Shown: piece after piece, positions 47,901 through 51,250 of the stretch | Numbering within the stretch: position 1 is the stretch's first letter | Layout of the letters: each line of letters starts with the position of its first letter | Assembly: GCA_030544215.1 (NCBI GenBank) | Contig: JARZZO010000001.1 | Span: forward strand, 70,644,456-70,708,455 | Origin: Zantedeschia hybrid cultivar | Lineage: Eukaryota; Streptophyta; Magnoliopsida; Alismatales; Araceae | Length of the DNA stretch: 64,000 nt | Direction: 5' to 3' | The notes under the pieces: model-generated | Databases searched by the model: none | The model's input: only the letters and a program-made list of their open reading frames with translations | What the model was told of the DNA's origin: nothing | Program-made: the position numbers and the translations under genes

Positions 47901-48510
47901 TTATGTCATACAGCAAAGAGTGCTCCCTGAAAACGTGAAACCCTAAAGGGCCTAAATCAGCACCGATATGATGTTATTGAACCTAACTGCCAACTCAAAC
48001 TTGAGTTAGTAGGTAGAGAGGCCTGGAACTAACATAGGTATGGAGTGGCTTGTGATGGTGTGAGACTAAATGCCTTTTGTCAGCACATCAAAAGAATTAT
48101 ATCACACAAAAATCATGTTATAAGCTATACTCATTCCAGATTTCTTACCAAATTGTGAGCTTCATCAAAGATGAGCACAGCATCATTCCACTGAATACCT
48201 GTAAGAGAATCCCTTTTCCCAGGATCAATTAAATAGTTGTAAGGAGCGAAAAGAATATCCACCACCTTGTGAAGCTCACGGGACATATAATATGGACATC
48301 TGCAAAAATTACTTCTGCTTAATGAAAGTAGGCAGATAAATGTCACCCACAATCACCCAGAAAGAATGGGAGAGCTTTAAGATGAGCAAATAATCAACTA
48401 ATAAAAGGGCACTGCTGGAAACACATACGGCCCCTTGGTTCTTCCCAAGTTCACCAAATCTTCAATGTCAAAAGGCTCATTTCCAAGCTTTGGATGATTC
48501 TTCACAAACT
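1119..48510 (-). CDS. RTEL1: RTEL1-like DNA helicase, C-terminal 884 residues in 20 exons (5' exons outside window)
   Basis: The span covers 20 minus-strand exons, listed separately below. RTEL1 is a superfamily 2 Fe-S DNA helicase of the XPD/FANCJ group that unwinds D-loops, T-loops and G-quadruplexes in the nucleus. In transcript order the exons carry: the fourth Fe-S cysteine (GPCPYY), motif II (DEAH), motif III (LTSGTLSP), motif IV (LLVFFPSYYLMD), motif V (SEGLDFAD), motif VI (QAVGRVIRHR) and a C-terminal harmonin-N-like domain. The exons total 2657 nt; after two carried-over bases this gives 884 codons plus TAG, and all splice phases agree. No disabling change was seen. The Walker A exon is missing and must lie above 64000. 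Identity comes from motif order and recalled resemblance to plant RTEL1, not from a search. Confidence 0.93.
1322..1467 (-). CDS. RTEL1: RTEL1 exon 19 (harmonin-N-like domain)
   Basis: It encodes VQEKLTPAEYKEFVGLMKALKSKTMKI...SIARLFSAPGRLSLLR. This matches the first half of the harmonin-N-like helical domain in RTEL1 C-termini (V-x-x-x-L...F...L...Y/K pattern). The acceptor is ACCTGCAG and the donor GTATGC. It leaves two bases of a serine codon. Confidence 0.9.
1468..3416. other. RTEL1 intron 18, no element resolved
   Basis: A 1.95-kb intron between the linker exon and the harmonin-N-like exons. Apart from the C tract and AT repeat at 2908-2954 I recognise no element or gene in it. Confidence 0.6.
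2908..2954. repeat. C tract followed by (AT)n microsatellite
   Basis: A run of ten C and three A is followed by about 17 AT dinucleotides (2920-2954), inside RTEL1 intron 18. Confidence 0.95.
3417..4028 (-). CDS. RTEL1: RTEL1 exon 18 (disordered linker with VVDLT motif)
   Basis: This 612-bp exon encodes 204 residues rich in Ser, Lys and acidic residues, unlike the conserved helicase core and probably disordered. It carries the acidic stretch SEDEDYEVVDLTGD, which resembles a SUMO-interacting motif. It ends with TRGSAFLLQ, which reads straight into VQEKLTPAEY of exon 19, the start of the harmonin-N-like domain. The acceptor is TTTGCCAG and the donor GTGCAC. Confidence 0.88.
4121..4188 (-). 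CDS. RTEL1: RTEL1 exon 17 (linker)
   Basis: It encodes (T)DNICGVKMKQTQDKITSSQSTEM. The acceptor ATGTAG just before ACAATATT was chosen because it is the only nearby AG that keeps the frame from exon 16; AG sites further upstream run into TAG. The pyrimidine tract is weak, so the 5' edge is less certain. The donor GTATAT is clear, and the phase fits exon 18. Confidence 0.68.
5266..6066 (+). mobile_element. SINE-like retroposon, split by a hAT element
   Basis: A 12-bp direct repeat AAGTGTTGGACA flanks the insertion (5254-5265 and 6067-6078). Its own sequence is about 130 bp (5266-5380 plus 6050-6066) and ends in a short A run. TAGCAACTGG near the start resembles a pol III A box, and TCTTAAACC about 50 bp later resembles a weak B box. 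A tRNA-derived SINE fits best, but the boxes are degenerate. Confidence 0.6.
5381..6041. mobile_element. Non-autonomous hAT element (661 bp)
   Basis: Terminal inverted repeats TAGGGGTGTTCAC and GTGAACACCCCTA are perfect, and an 8-bp target duplication GCCACTGT flanks them (5373-5380, 6042-6049). The 8-bp TSD and TA/GGGG-type ends indicate the hAT superfamily. The subterminal parts are rich in CGGTTTGGTT and its complement. No transposase is encoded. Inside, 5515-5640 holds two copies of a ~60-bp repeat. Confidence 0.9.
6203..6410. mobile_element. Palindromic MITE, GGCAGTA...CGG family (copy 1)
   Basis: GGCAGTAATAGTATCGG at one end pairs with CGATACTGCC near the other. The interior alternates GGTACCGATACC-type half palindromes around an AT-rich core with TTGGCCCAGTATCAGCCAATA. 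Copies occur near 17541 and 33340. No clear TSD was found. Confidence 0.55.
7611..7950. repeat. 170-bp tandem duplication inside the solo LTR
   Basis: Two diverged ~170-bp copies, each starting AGTCCCAAAGTGG and rich in GGCCCAATA. They account for the extra length of this LTR relative to its relatives. Confidence 0.85.
8707..8714 (+). promoter_or_regulatory. Putative LTR TATA box
   Basis: TATAAATA follows a block of ACCGGT palindromes, in the same position as the TATTTATA complement in the related LTRs at 35997-36004 and 47128-47135. Probable pol II promoter of the retroelement. Confidence 0.6.
11062..13194. other. RTEL1 intron 16 remainder, no gene recognised
   Basis: AT-rich intron with GATCC-rich palindromic patches near 12340-12680 that look like decayed MITEs, and a G/C-skewed patch at 11520-11740 whose open frames are low complexity. 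A stretch at about 11062-11170 resembles the LINE 3' tail at about 6610. Confidence 0.5.
13195..13300 (-). CDS. RTEL1: RTEL1 exon 16 (end of helicase core)
   Basis: It encodes TYTKFGDVVFTLTRFFRDQ...KPKLKEHLKT; the F-G-x-V...RFFR segment closes the helicase core. The acceptor is TGTTGCAG and the donor GTAGAA. It leaves one base. The next intron (9.0 kb) holds a foldback element and a solo LTR. Confidence 0.9.
13380..13437 (-). CDS. RTEL1: RTEL1 exon 15
   Basis: It encodes FAQQSRQDQMSLWLRPHVK and follows CDER of exon 14, matching DDRFEQPSQQ...SLWIRPNVK in plant RTEL1. The acceptor is GTATAG and the donor GTCTTA. Confidence 0.9.
13764..15963 (+). mobile_element. Solo LTR, Tekay/Del-like (2200 bp)
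   Basis: It begins TGTAACACC and ends GGCGCTACA, the inverted termini usual for plant Tekay/Del chromovirus LTRs. The segment TTGGGACTCACACTTGCA...TTTTTCAGGTGAGG near 15527-15575 is also typical. Flanks CTGAG (13759-13763) and CTAAA (15964-15968) could be a TSD with two G-to-A changes. No internal domain is attached. Confidence 0.7.
16030..17262. mobile_element. Palindromic element with GGTTTGC...CAAACC ends
   Basis: It starts GGTTTGCTGACTAGG and ends ACGATATGACAAACC, and both ends are filled with GACTCG/CGAGTC and GATCCGG half palindromes. A similar element lies at 28935-29470. A hAT MITE (16613-16989) is nested inside. No transposase and no certain TSD, so the superfamily is open. Confidence 0.5.
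16613..16989. mobile_element. hAT-type MITE (377 bp)
   Basis: Ends are TAGGGCTGAAAATGG and CACTTGCAGCCCTA; an exact 8-bp duplication GTGCAAAC flanks it (16605-16612, 16990-16997). The 8-bp TSD and TAGGG termini point to hAT. The interior has CCCGTTTCTG and TCCATTTCCG repeats and a (TA)n tract. Confidence 0.9.
17541..17757. mobile_element. Palindromic MITE, GGCAGTA...CGG family (copy 2)
   Basis: It starts ATGGTCGGTACGTATCAG and ends ACCGGTACTGCCCTA; the core TTATTGGCCGGTACTGGGCC matches the core of the copy at 6203. It lies in RTEL1 intron 14. Confidence 0.55.
18241..18356 (-). CDS. RTEL1: RTEL1 exon 14 (motif VI)
   Basis: It encodes VLTGEEWYVQQAARAVNQAVGRVIRHRNDYGAIIFCDE. QAVGRVIRHR is helicase motif VI with the arginine finger. 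The acceptor is ATTCACAG and the donor GTATAG. It leaves two bases of an arginine codon. Confidence 0.94.
18639..18698 (-). CDS. RTEL1: RTEL1 exon 13
   Basis: It encodes IRLKREFLDQQALSQKKDHK, matching KLKREFLDEQ after motif V in plant RTEL1. The acceptor is CTTGCAG and the donor GTAACA. The phase is 0 at both ends. Confidence 0.9.
18905..20339. other. RTEL1 intron 12, left part, no gene recognised
   Basis: Ordinary AT-rich intron with a C tract at 19287-19298. The stretch 19540-20300 has short plus-strand frames that might be an old retroelement, but no domain is recognisable. Confidence 0.5.
20345..20736 (-). repeat. 3' LTR of the 5.4-kb element
   Basis: 392 bp, nearly identical to 25366-25756. 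It is the 3' LTR because the primer-binding site adjoins the other copy. Confidence 0.92.
21298..22621 (+). mobile_element. Nested small LTR retrotransposon (1.3 kb)
   Basis: LTRs at 21298-21630 (333 bp) and 22273-22621 (349 bp) start TGATGGG and end CCCGCATC(A/G); the TSD CTCTC is perfect (21293-21297, 22622-22626). A purine run (CCAGGGGAGAA) just before the right LTR sets the plus orientation. The right LTR has a 14-bp insertion relative to the left. The interior is only ~640 bp. The LTR 3' end (GTCCCGCATCA) equals the LTR 3' end of its host element, so the two are relatives. Confidence 0.9.
21483..22361 (+). CDS. Unrecognised 292-residue ORF of the nested LTR element
   Basis: The frame opens inside the left LTR, spans the whole 640-bp interior and closes in the right LTR. 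Residues 85-125 look coiled-coil (RERFQQAVDWEREKSQMRSE); the rest is acidic. It contains HFKIRGQIFSNQGRM just before the polypurine tract; the host element has HFKIRGQIFLNQGRL on its own strand. I recognise no gag, protease or pol motif. It may be a remnant of the end of a longer polyprotein. Confidence 0.45.
   Translation: MSCIPSWESIEEEPPLRVFSRDGTGTLAFFSSNPSLLSTSGLPPLLSRIDLGREWIDERQVVIDHTGRDCLIQPKEYQAPFLILNATYQDRERFQQAVDWEREKSQMRSELQKISAMLAKLTKPKDVVYEADPTMLEEYENQMKEVHYVADPVLEDEYLGEVESVTPIADNDIFPTKGNGPKTEPLLEDVVNQPKVVKDVISLHDFDRIWSDVEAQFPPLVGAFMCAMIHGSTVLFSEHATITPLWILPHFKIRGQIFSNQGRMMGIQERLEWSQRPNVQFIWPIRGPLGVF
22627..23272. other. Interior of the 5.4-kb LTR element, coding remnant and GCACGCAAAACGAGG repeats
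   Basis: The minus-strand frame 22619-22894 (NREWTTLILDERASDNVIPQYIVDSLLK) is unrecognised and may be a polyprotein remnant. Rightwards, CACGCAAAACGAGGCAAGTC recurs at 23063, 23225, 24153 and 24228, a dispersed repeat either side of the telomeric insertion. Confidence 0.5.
23273..24127. mobile_element. Palindromic GGATCGG-family element carrying telomeric repeats
   Basis: It starts GGAATTCCGGATCGGATCGG and ends CGCCGATTCCGCAATCC; both arms are made of GATCGG/CCGATC half palindromes. The telomeric tract occupies its centre. Related ends occur at 26074-28061. No TSD is certain, though GCGAAATT occurs near both ends. Confidence 0.55.
23513..23946. repeat. Interstitial telomeric repeat tract (~430 bp)
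   Basis: An almost pure array of plant-type telomeric units, CCCTAAA on the plus strand, in blocks of variants: CCCTAAA and CCCTAAAA (23513-23645), CCCTTAA (about 23645-23790), CCCTTAAA (about 23790-23830), then CCCTAAA/CCCTAAAA again to 23946. It lies in RTEL1 intron 12, inside a palindromic element inside an LTR element. Confidence 0.97.
24128..25346 (-). other. GC-rich leader of the 5.4-kb LTR element
   Basis: The stretch between the primer-binding site and the palindromic insertion. From 24650 to 25340 it is very GC-rich, with CGGCGG runs and a short tandem duplication (CGGCGGGTTCTGACGGCAGT at 25188 and 25222). Long frames here are compositional; no protein family is recognisable. Confidence 0.55.
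25347..25362 (-). promoter_or_regulatory. Primer-binding site (initiator tRNA-Met type)
   Basis: The minus strand reads TGGTATCAGAGCATAC, matching the TGGTATCAGAGC typical of plant elements primed by tRNA-iMet. It sits a few bases inside the 5' LTR. Confidence 0.85.
25366..25756 (-). repeat. 5' LTR of the 5.4-kb element
   Basis: 391 bp, TG...CA ends, flanked by ATTAG on the outside and the primer-binding site on the inside. Confidence 0.92.
25762..26073. other. RTEL1 intron 12, short stretch between elements
   Basis: About 310 bp of ordinary AT-rich intron sequence; nothing recognised. Confidence 0.6.
26375..27690. repeat. ~151-bp tandem repeats, about five copies
   Basis: The landmark CAATTGAGTTGATTA recurs at about 26404, 26557, 26708, 26858 and 27562, the last after the LINE. 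Each unit holds GTTCAATTGAGTATGCC, GTGCATTAATTGGATGTG and AGGGTTTAAAATTTGGGG. Period and AT-richness are satellite-like. Confidence 0.85.
26994..27535 (+). mobile_element. 5'-truncated LINE copy with poly(A) and TSD
   Basis: It lies between near-identical 15-bp repeats ATGTTTAGTTGGGTA (26979-26993) and ATGTTCAGTTGGGTA (27536-27550) and ends in a run of 11 A. The coding part (26997-27269) reads CSLCGSKPEDVDHLLVTC, the zf-RVT zinc-binding motif C-x2-C...H-x4-C found C-terminal to reverse transcriptase in plant L1-type LINEs. It interrupts one satellite-like repeat. Confidence 0.88.
28791..28877 (-). CDS. RTEL1: RTEL1 exon 12 (motif V)
   Basis: It encodes VSEGLDFADHAGRAVIVTGMPFSTMTDPK. SEGLDFAD is motif V and GRAVIVTGMPF the strand that follows it. 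The acceptor is TTTACAG and the donor GTTTGA. The next intron is 10.1 kb. Confidence 0.93.
28935..29470. mobile_element. Palindromic element with GGTTCGCCGTATCG...CGATACGGCAAACC ends
   Basis: The two ends are imperfect inverted complements over about 14 bp, and the right half is packed with GACTCG/CGAGTC half sites, like 16030-17262. It lies in RTEL1 intron 11. No coding capacity; no clear TSD. Confidence 0.6.
29471..30350. other. RTEL1 intron 11, remainder
   Basis: Intron sequence containing one ~157-bp tandem duplication (29641-29942); otherwise nothing recognised. Confidence 0.6.
29641..29942. repeat. ~157-bp tandem duplication in an RTEL1 intron
   Basis: Two adjacent copies both read TCCTGTTAACTTGTCATCAC, then GGAAAGGAAC, AGCATATTATGAAGTTCTA and CAAAGCCAA...CCACCCAAGA, with about 10 percent divergence. 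Confidence 0.85.
30351..30419 (-). CDS. RTEL1: RTEL1 exon 11 (start of motif V)
   Basis: It encodes DFQAKLRDKSTSGAVFFAVCRGK. FFAVCRGK leads directly into motif V in the next exon. The acceptor is TTTTCAG and the donor GTCTTC. The phase is 0 at both ends. Confidence 0.92.
30608..30715 (-). CDS. RTEL1: RTEL1 exon 10, followed by a GC-AG intron
   Basis: It encodes SHASSTDLNTIWDRICKNKQPVVEPKQSAFFGPAIE, matching the WERI...KLKKPVIEPK region. The acceptor is AATGCAG. The donor reads GAG|GCAAGG, a GC donor rather than GT; no GT nearby keeps the frame into exon 11, so a GC-AG intron is the simplest reading. Confidence 0.87.
30798..30889 (-). CDS. RTEL1: RTEL1 exon 9 (helicase domain 2, motif IV)
   Basis: It encodes VNFTRIVPDGLLVFFPSYYLMDQCIECWKNM. 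LLVFFPSYYLMD is the family's helicase domain 2 signature. The acceptor is GCTGCAG and the donor GTAAAG. Confidence 0.93.
30995..31149 (-). CDS. RTEL1: RTEL1 exon 8
   Basis: It encodes EFPVRLENPHVISPSQVWVG...SGPSG...NRDSMEYKQELGNAI, strongly like the human and plant LENPHVI...QLWVGV...GPSG segment. The acceptor is CTTACAG and the donor GTAAGTA. Confidence 0.93.
31255..31396 (-). CDS. RTEL1: RTEL1 exon 7 (motif III)
   Basis: It encodes NVCRVLSWWCFNPGLAM...VRSIILTSGTLSPLDSFALELN. SWWCF and LTSGTLSP are typical of the RTEL1/FANCJ/XPD group, the latter being motif III. The donor is GTGGGT, chosen because joining there restores L-E-F-P-V-R-L-E-N-P in the next exon; the GT two bases further on would create a stop. 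Confidence 0.93.
31828..31873 (-). CDS. RTEL1: RTEL1 exon 6 (46 bp)
   Basis: This short exon encodes FHVQESRQNVTDSMK and leaves one base of a glycine codon. It was recognised by its fit to the VHVQE...DVMKGK segment of plant RTEL1 and by matching splice phases. The acceptor is TTCTTAG and the donor GTACTA. Confidence 0.85.
32019..32137 (-). CDS. RTEL1: RTEL1 exon 5
   Basis: It encodes GDMSRNGNK...RLESIRDILKIIFRDGG...ARFYR, matching the region that follows the variable linker in plant RTEL1. The acceptor is TGCTAG and the donor GTAAGTT. It ends in phase 0. Confidence 0.87.
32382..32558 (-). CDS. RTEL1: RTEL1 exon 4
   Basis: It encodes LLLKLEKRISEV...GFTRPGLYIYEFL...TIDSAAELLED, the segment between motifs II and III. 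The acceptor is CTTACAG and the donor GTAAGT. The phase fits exons 3 and 5. Confidence 0.9.
33340..33620. mobile_element. Palindromic MITE, GGCAGTA...CGG family (copy 3)
   Basis: It starts CATGGTTGGCAGTATTGG and ends CCAAGACTGCCATCCATG, inverted ends of about 18 bp with few mismatches. The interior is repeated GGTACCGG/CCGGTACC half palindromes. It lies in RTEL1 intron 3. Confidence 0.65.
33787..33949 (-). CDS. RTEL1: RTEL1 exon 3
   Basis: It encodes EGICAEAASFDLPSSYLTS...NYAILR and joins in phase to AHNL of exon 2, matching the AHNLESLCADAASFDL region I recall from plant RTEL1. The acceptor is CATGCAG and the donor GTACTT. It leaves one base for the next exon. Confidence 0.92.
34349..36628 (-). 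repeat. 3' LTR of the 13.5-kb element
   Basis: 2280 bp, almost identical to the 5' LTR. A purine run (GTGGGGGGCATT on the minus strand, 36629-36640) adjoins it as polypurine tract. TATTTATA lies at 35997-36004 and the palindrome at 34558-34575. Its promoter would point at RTEL1 exon 3. Confidence 0.93.
36641..37854 (-). other. Unassigned 3' interior of the 13.5-kb element
   Basis: About 1.2 kb between the 3' LTR and the repeats. Short frames on both strands show no pol motif. TTCGACTTTCC and CTCTTGGCCTTC(G/A)CGAC recur here, suggesting short diverged repeats. Confidence 0.5.
37855..38314. repeat. Tandem pair of ~220-bp repeats (239-bp spacing)
   Basis: Two near-identical copies (37855-38075, 38094-38314), each with CAGGTTTTCACC, GCCTGTGCGCCCTT and GGAGCACCTC, separated by a T run. 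A diverged third copy lies at 41514-41735, on the far side of the arrays. Confidence 0.9.
38317..38359. repeat. (TTA)n microsatellite
   Basis: About 14 TTA/ATT units with one CAT interruption, at the start of the first tandem array. Confidence 0.9.
38374..39235. repeat. Tandem array 1, ~40-45-bp units
   Basis: About 20 units built on TATGTAGGGAACTGAG, TCTTCCCTGAGAACC and GATAAGGAAT. Two variants alternate irregularly (GAGTCTTCCCTGAGAACC and GAGGCCTCCCTGTGAGCC). The minus-strand reading frame through it is a by-product of unit length. Confidence 0.95.
39300..41035. repeat. Tandem array 2, ~40-45-bp units
   Basis: About 40 units built on CGCCTCCCGTAGGCGAA, ATATGAATTCC and GAGATTCAAAGC, with higher-order variation: GAGTTTAACG, GATTTAAAGC and GGATATAAAGC versions occur in blocks. 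CGCC...GGCG makes each unit a short hairpin. Between about 40200 and 40560 it degenerates into longer units containing ACCAGTGGGACTAGCGTAT. Confidence 0.95.
41036..41513. other. Spacer between array 2 and the third 220-bp repeat
   Basis: Unique-looking interior sequence of the 13.5-kb element ending in a T run (41486-41505); no coding motif recognised. Confidence 0.5.
41514..41735. repeat. Third, diverged copy of the ~220-bp repeat
   Basis: It shares GCCTGTGCGCCCTTGCGGGT, GCGCCCTTTCGGGTTTTCAC and GGGGCACCTCATTTTTAAGC with the pair at 37855. The two locations bracket the short tandem arrays. Confidence 0.85.
41809..45354 (-). CDS. Gag-like polyprotein of the 13.5-kb LTR element (1181 residues)
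   Basis: An uninterrupted ORF starting about 130 bp inside the 5' LTR. Residues 1-300 are basic and unrecognised; 380-425 look coiled-coil (QENQQLKALLYGLIQKMEEQ); 530-680 are a retrotransposon gag core (FFSTSLTGIAFQWY, then WEEMQKKFLDRF). A zinc-finger-like YCMYHRMLGHVIEDC sits at about 788-802 and a second, YCPYHRFITHPIERC, near the C-terminus, so that module is duplicated. Between them is a ~60-residue repeat (SHQQ...SYxPAxSTxExSIMxxLExIQ) in three or four copies. It stops right after the second finger, where a protease would be expected. An intact frame suggests recent selection or recent insertion. Confidence 0.85.
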   Translation of the reverse strand: MAARVTYGPLVVATHVRCGYLTTPTCFGDFPAVIGSPYFLGVVPAPELAPKKKKKRCASRARRARICNNGSRYGRVLAMNTISISPASSSNGRQKRKVLTASPSRTGKTILVGNLHIRLDGGQPIIPKIHHIPTVPVQNRFGILLKVCQDGATFEKKKKTPKGTACREPIIIPEPVMSRAGGNVTPRAVGNSRPRNGGKFMPRAGGNPSEDRSLRIKEMWVTKKEARKIRQARITLAEQQPQQLVEPEGQITSSITRPRSLQGQKIKSAYKAQEQVWQQTSVLKRLGALVRSTHKKKKTARRTENSIRVYTCYTSNITNRQPSQPEDPNDIINLMQRVGPITRQMEQAMRLLNRGSQGAEPPQIGSSNAAGGADEDGANASDIEAAPEQPQDQIQPQTIEEMMQENQQLKALLYGLIQKMEEQQRVAQVPLVNVPPPRAVPMPAVIRPQAADVNFNPDEIQEDQVVEPNHNAQQSHAPADDATTLQKHLIEQIVEAKIAEQDDGIGTFDLYKVPFSVRHMFKKLPPDHNKCPKFIRYDGEGSAQEHIAHYMSDLGELATDEAYLLRFFSTSLTGIAFQWYAKLKPNSINSWEEMQKKFLDRFKVSEQKVTITELVTLKQGRNESATDYIKKWRNFCMKCDNPPTHEDAVRLCKRGLKPEISEKLIGANVKNFDQLNNIVTEVEIFYADHPTIASIGGKVPKKQNMDTEEANAIDFASAVENTGGKNNVNASTSNRRGSYATLNERRKMAYSFIREDIRELFNVCMRANLLMLPEPKRPAEVGKIDEPNYCMYHRMLGHVIEDCYICKGEIEMLIREGAVEMGKYLVDPPQPHRMPRQTFTANVVHMDENSSEEKPTNKNIDAPPKQEAVSSYPPATPTPEGSIVGALEEIQMNMSQLSHQQVSPEQEAIPSYVPATSTPEVSIMTTLEKIQMSLIQLSHQQISLEQKITPSYTPAISTLEGSIMAALEGIQVSLGQISHQQYELTQVMEGLARQWTEVMSMDRINRPFSFEEPGPKCSRPLKNKGKLIVDLNEPPEAQYQEGVVLKCKGCESHDNTLEATFAARQSSRGKQVAGAEIGISFKDTESLAKKLKKPYSFPMEKTKELFELCMSRKAIILPKPKREEEIHRVDASNYCPYHRFITHPIERCFMFKDEVEKLIQEGKINMGKYLVNPPQPHAITH
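45461..45480 (-). promoter_or_regulatory. Putative primer-binding site, not tRNA-iMet
   Basis: Starting two to three bases inside the 5' LTR the minus strand reads TGGCACGCCCGGTAGGAC, beginning TGG as needed to pair with a tRNA CCA end. I cannot say which tRNA it matches. Confidence 0.6.
45483..47836 (-). repeat. 5' LTR of the 13.5-kb element
   Basis: 2354 bp, TGTTGGAACC...CGCAAACA on the minus strand. It is longer than the 3' LTR mainly because of a G-run/ACCGGT insertion at about 47330-47400. It holds TATTTATA at 47128-47135 (a TATA box on the minus strand) and the palindrome CACTGACCTCGGTCAGTG at 45690-45707. Confidence 0.93.
48149..48299 (-). CDS. RTEL1: RTEL1 exon 2 (Fe-S cysteine 4 and DEAH box)
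   Basis: The exon starts with the cysteine codon matching the fourth Fe-S ligand (CPYYMSRELHK), continues through DILFAPYNYLI, and ends at VLIFDEAHNL, the motif II Walker B/DEAH box. The acceptor is TTTTTGCAG and the donor GTAAGA. The following intron is 14.2 kb because it holds a complete LTR retrotransposon. Confidence 0.95.
48429..48510 (-). CDS. RTEL1: RTEL1 exon 1 in window (Fe-S domain segment)
   Basis: This 82-bp exon reads FVKNHPKLG...FDIEDLVNLGRTKG, the Fe-S domain segment between the third and fourth cluster cysteines. The acceptor is CTTCAG and the donor GTATGT. It ends two bases into a codon completed by the first base of the next exon, giving G-P-C-P-Y-Y across the junction. The upstream exon is not found in the window. 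Confidence 0.9.
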
Positions 48511-48759
48511 CTGAAGAAAGAAATGCACATTCAAGTGTAATTAAATATTTTCAATTGGAGCATTAATTGTCAAGAGGGAGCAAAACCCAAAAGTGCAATT
48601 AATAAAGAAAAGTTAACAATATTATAAAACTTTGGAAGATGCTCAACTGTAAAGCTGTAGAAGACAACAAAACCATGGAAGATGTTCCACTATAGAAGAC
48701 AGCCACATCAAAGTCACAGCATGGTGACACATGAGCGATCATACAATGTATTTCACAGC

Positions 48760-49359
48760 AGGGATGTAAAAGGATACATATCGGATAGAATAGTGGCTCC
48801 ATCCTTATTCTTATCCTTTAAGCAACATGTGTATCCTTATCCTCTTGTATCCTTATCCTTAAAAATTATCGGAAACAGGTACATAAAGGTTAGATTATCG
48901 AACAATACTATGTGCAAACATAAGCTTAATTTTTTGTCACTTCTATAGGGAATGAAGGAATTCTACTTTCTACACATTTGTATAAGTTCTTTCTAATTAA
49001 TTCTTATAAATGTAATTATAAATCACGTGACATCTGTCACCATAAACCTTGCAAACTAGTGAATGAGGGAGAGAAGGGGTTAAAAGAATAGTGTGGACAA
49101 TAGGATATGTAATTATGTAAGTACATGATTGGAGATTTCATTTAGAGTTTTAAATAAAATATGATCAATAGATAAGATGAGCAAAAGATAACAGACGGAT
49201 ACTCGAATAATCGGACTCGGAAAAAGGTGTATCCTTATCCTTATCTTAAATCATTCGGATATGAATAGTATCCTTATCCTTTAGTTTGTATCCCTTTATG
49301 ACCTTTAATCTTTGGAAACGGACGGATAAACGGATTTTCGGGTACCATTTACATCCCTA
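48760..49359. mobile_element. hAT-like MITE (600 bp)
   Basis: Ends AGGGATGTAAAAGGATAC and GTACCATTTACATCCCTA are inverted complements with few mismatches; 8-bp flanks TTCACAGC (48752-48759) and TTCACAAC (49360-49367) differ at one base. Subterminal TATCCTTATCC repeats occur in both arms. No transposase. It lies upstream of RTEL1 exon 1. Confidence 0.82.
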
Positions 49360-50289
49360 TTCACAACACATAGCAGGCATATTATTGCAACCCTTGTCCA
49401 ACTTCTAAAAGTACTTCATCATCATGACAACCGACATGATTTCTTCCCAATCTCGATGTCCACATTCTGAGCAGAGTCAGCATCAAAGCCCTATATTTGT
49501 GAAAAACTCCTCCCCCTACTTCTTGTTATAAACAAATCTGTCGACTCAGCATAATAACACCTTGTGGGTTCCCCAATTTTTGCAGAGGCTTTCTACTCCA
49601 AGTCACGATCTATTGTATGAAGCTTTGCAATGGTCTGAAAAGAGAGCTAAAATATCTAGGTAGGTGTGAGACTTCATTTCTTTTAAATGGATTTTGATTT
49701 AAAAGAATTTGGATTTTAAAAACATAGTCTTCTCTTTTTTTAATGTAGACGTTGAGAATTTGAGATCAATCCTCAAATCTAAGGTTTTAGATCAAACACA
49801 TATCCATATTCTTAACCTATCCCCACTTACCTCAGTCAGTGTTAATTACGACAGTCATTGACTGGCAACCCTTAATTAACCGTCCATTAAGGTTCTAGAA
49901 TAAGACAAATAAAACACTTTAATGCCATGCATGCAAGATGGATTATTTTTATTTAGGAGACATACAAAAGGTCCTTAAAGGATACTTAAGGGATTGTTAA
50001 GTTCCCATGGAAACATGGAGACTTATGGTCTTCAAATGGTGCTAAGAAGACAGGTCTTTTGGACCTAATCTTCATTAGAACCTTTTAAAGGATATCAAAT
50101 GACTCAACAATATCCTTTAAATATCCTTTAAAGTTCATAGAATCTTTGGACAACATGTCCCCTCTTCTTAGGTTTATTTAGAAGGATTTGGTAAGCATAC
50201 CCAACCTAGTCAACACATTCATCATGGACTCAAACATGCATCAAATAAAAGACATAAGACGTGCACAAAATTGGACATGCATCAATCAT

Positions 50290-51250
50290 ATGCAAAGCTT
50301 TATTAAAATCCACTTTATACACATCAAGTTACATCACTTTTAACCATTCCATCGATAGGAATGAATCACTTGAGATTTAGTCACTCTACCAATAAGAGTG
50401 AACTACAACTTCATGGTCAATCCACCATTAGGAAAGAACTAAGCAACTTAATGGCCATTCCACCAGTAAGAACGAACCACGAAAATTGAATATTGGTCAC
50501 TCTACCAATAAGAGAACCACGACTTCATGGTCAATCCACCAATAGGAAAGAATCAAGAAAAATGATTTATTGGTCACTCTACCAATAAGAGTGAACCACA
50601 ACTTCATGGCCAATCCACCAAAAGGAAAGAGCCATATAATTTAATGACCACCCCATCGATAGGAATGAACTAAGAACCATGATTATTGGTCACCCAACCA
50701 ATAAGAGTAAACCACAACTTTATAGCCGGTCCACTAATAAGACATAACCACAAAAGTTAATGGTCACTCCACCAATAGGAATGAACCAAGAATCATAATT
50801 ATTTATCACTCTATCAATAAGAGTGAACCACAAATATAATGGTCAATCCACCAATAGGAAAGAACCACATAAGTTAATGGACACTGCATCAATAAGAATA
50901 AACCAAGAACCATGATTATTGGTCACTCTACCAATAAGAGTGAACCACAACTTCATGGCCAGTCCACCAATAGGAAAGAACCACAAAAGTTAATGGTCAC
51001 TCCACCAATAGAAATGAACCAAGAATCATAATTATTGGTCTTCTACCAATAAGAGTGAACCCCAAACATAGTGGTCAATCCACCAATAGGAAAGAACCAC
51101 ATAATTAATTACATGAGACTTTGGCCATTCAACCAATATGAATGAATCACATATTTAATTACATGAGACTTTAACCATTCAACCAATATGAATGAATCAC
51201 ATATTTAATTACATGAAACTTTAGCCATTCAACTAATATGAATGAACCAC
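50290..51250. repeat. Tandem array of ~38-40-bp units inside the solo LTR
   Basis: Units such as GGTCACTCTACCAATAAGAG, TCAATCCACCAATAGGAAAG and CATTCAACCAATATGAATGA recur about 24 times, in repeating groups of two or three variants. All share CACC/TACCAATA-(A/G)GA. Confidence 0.85.
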
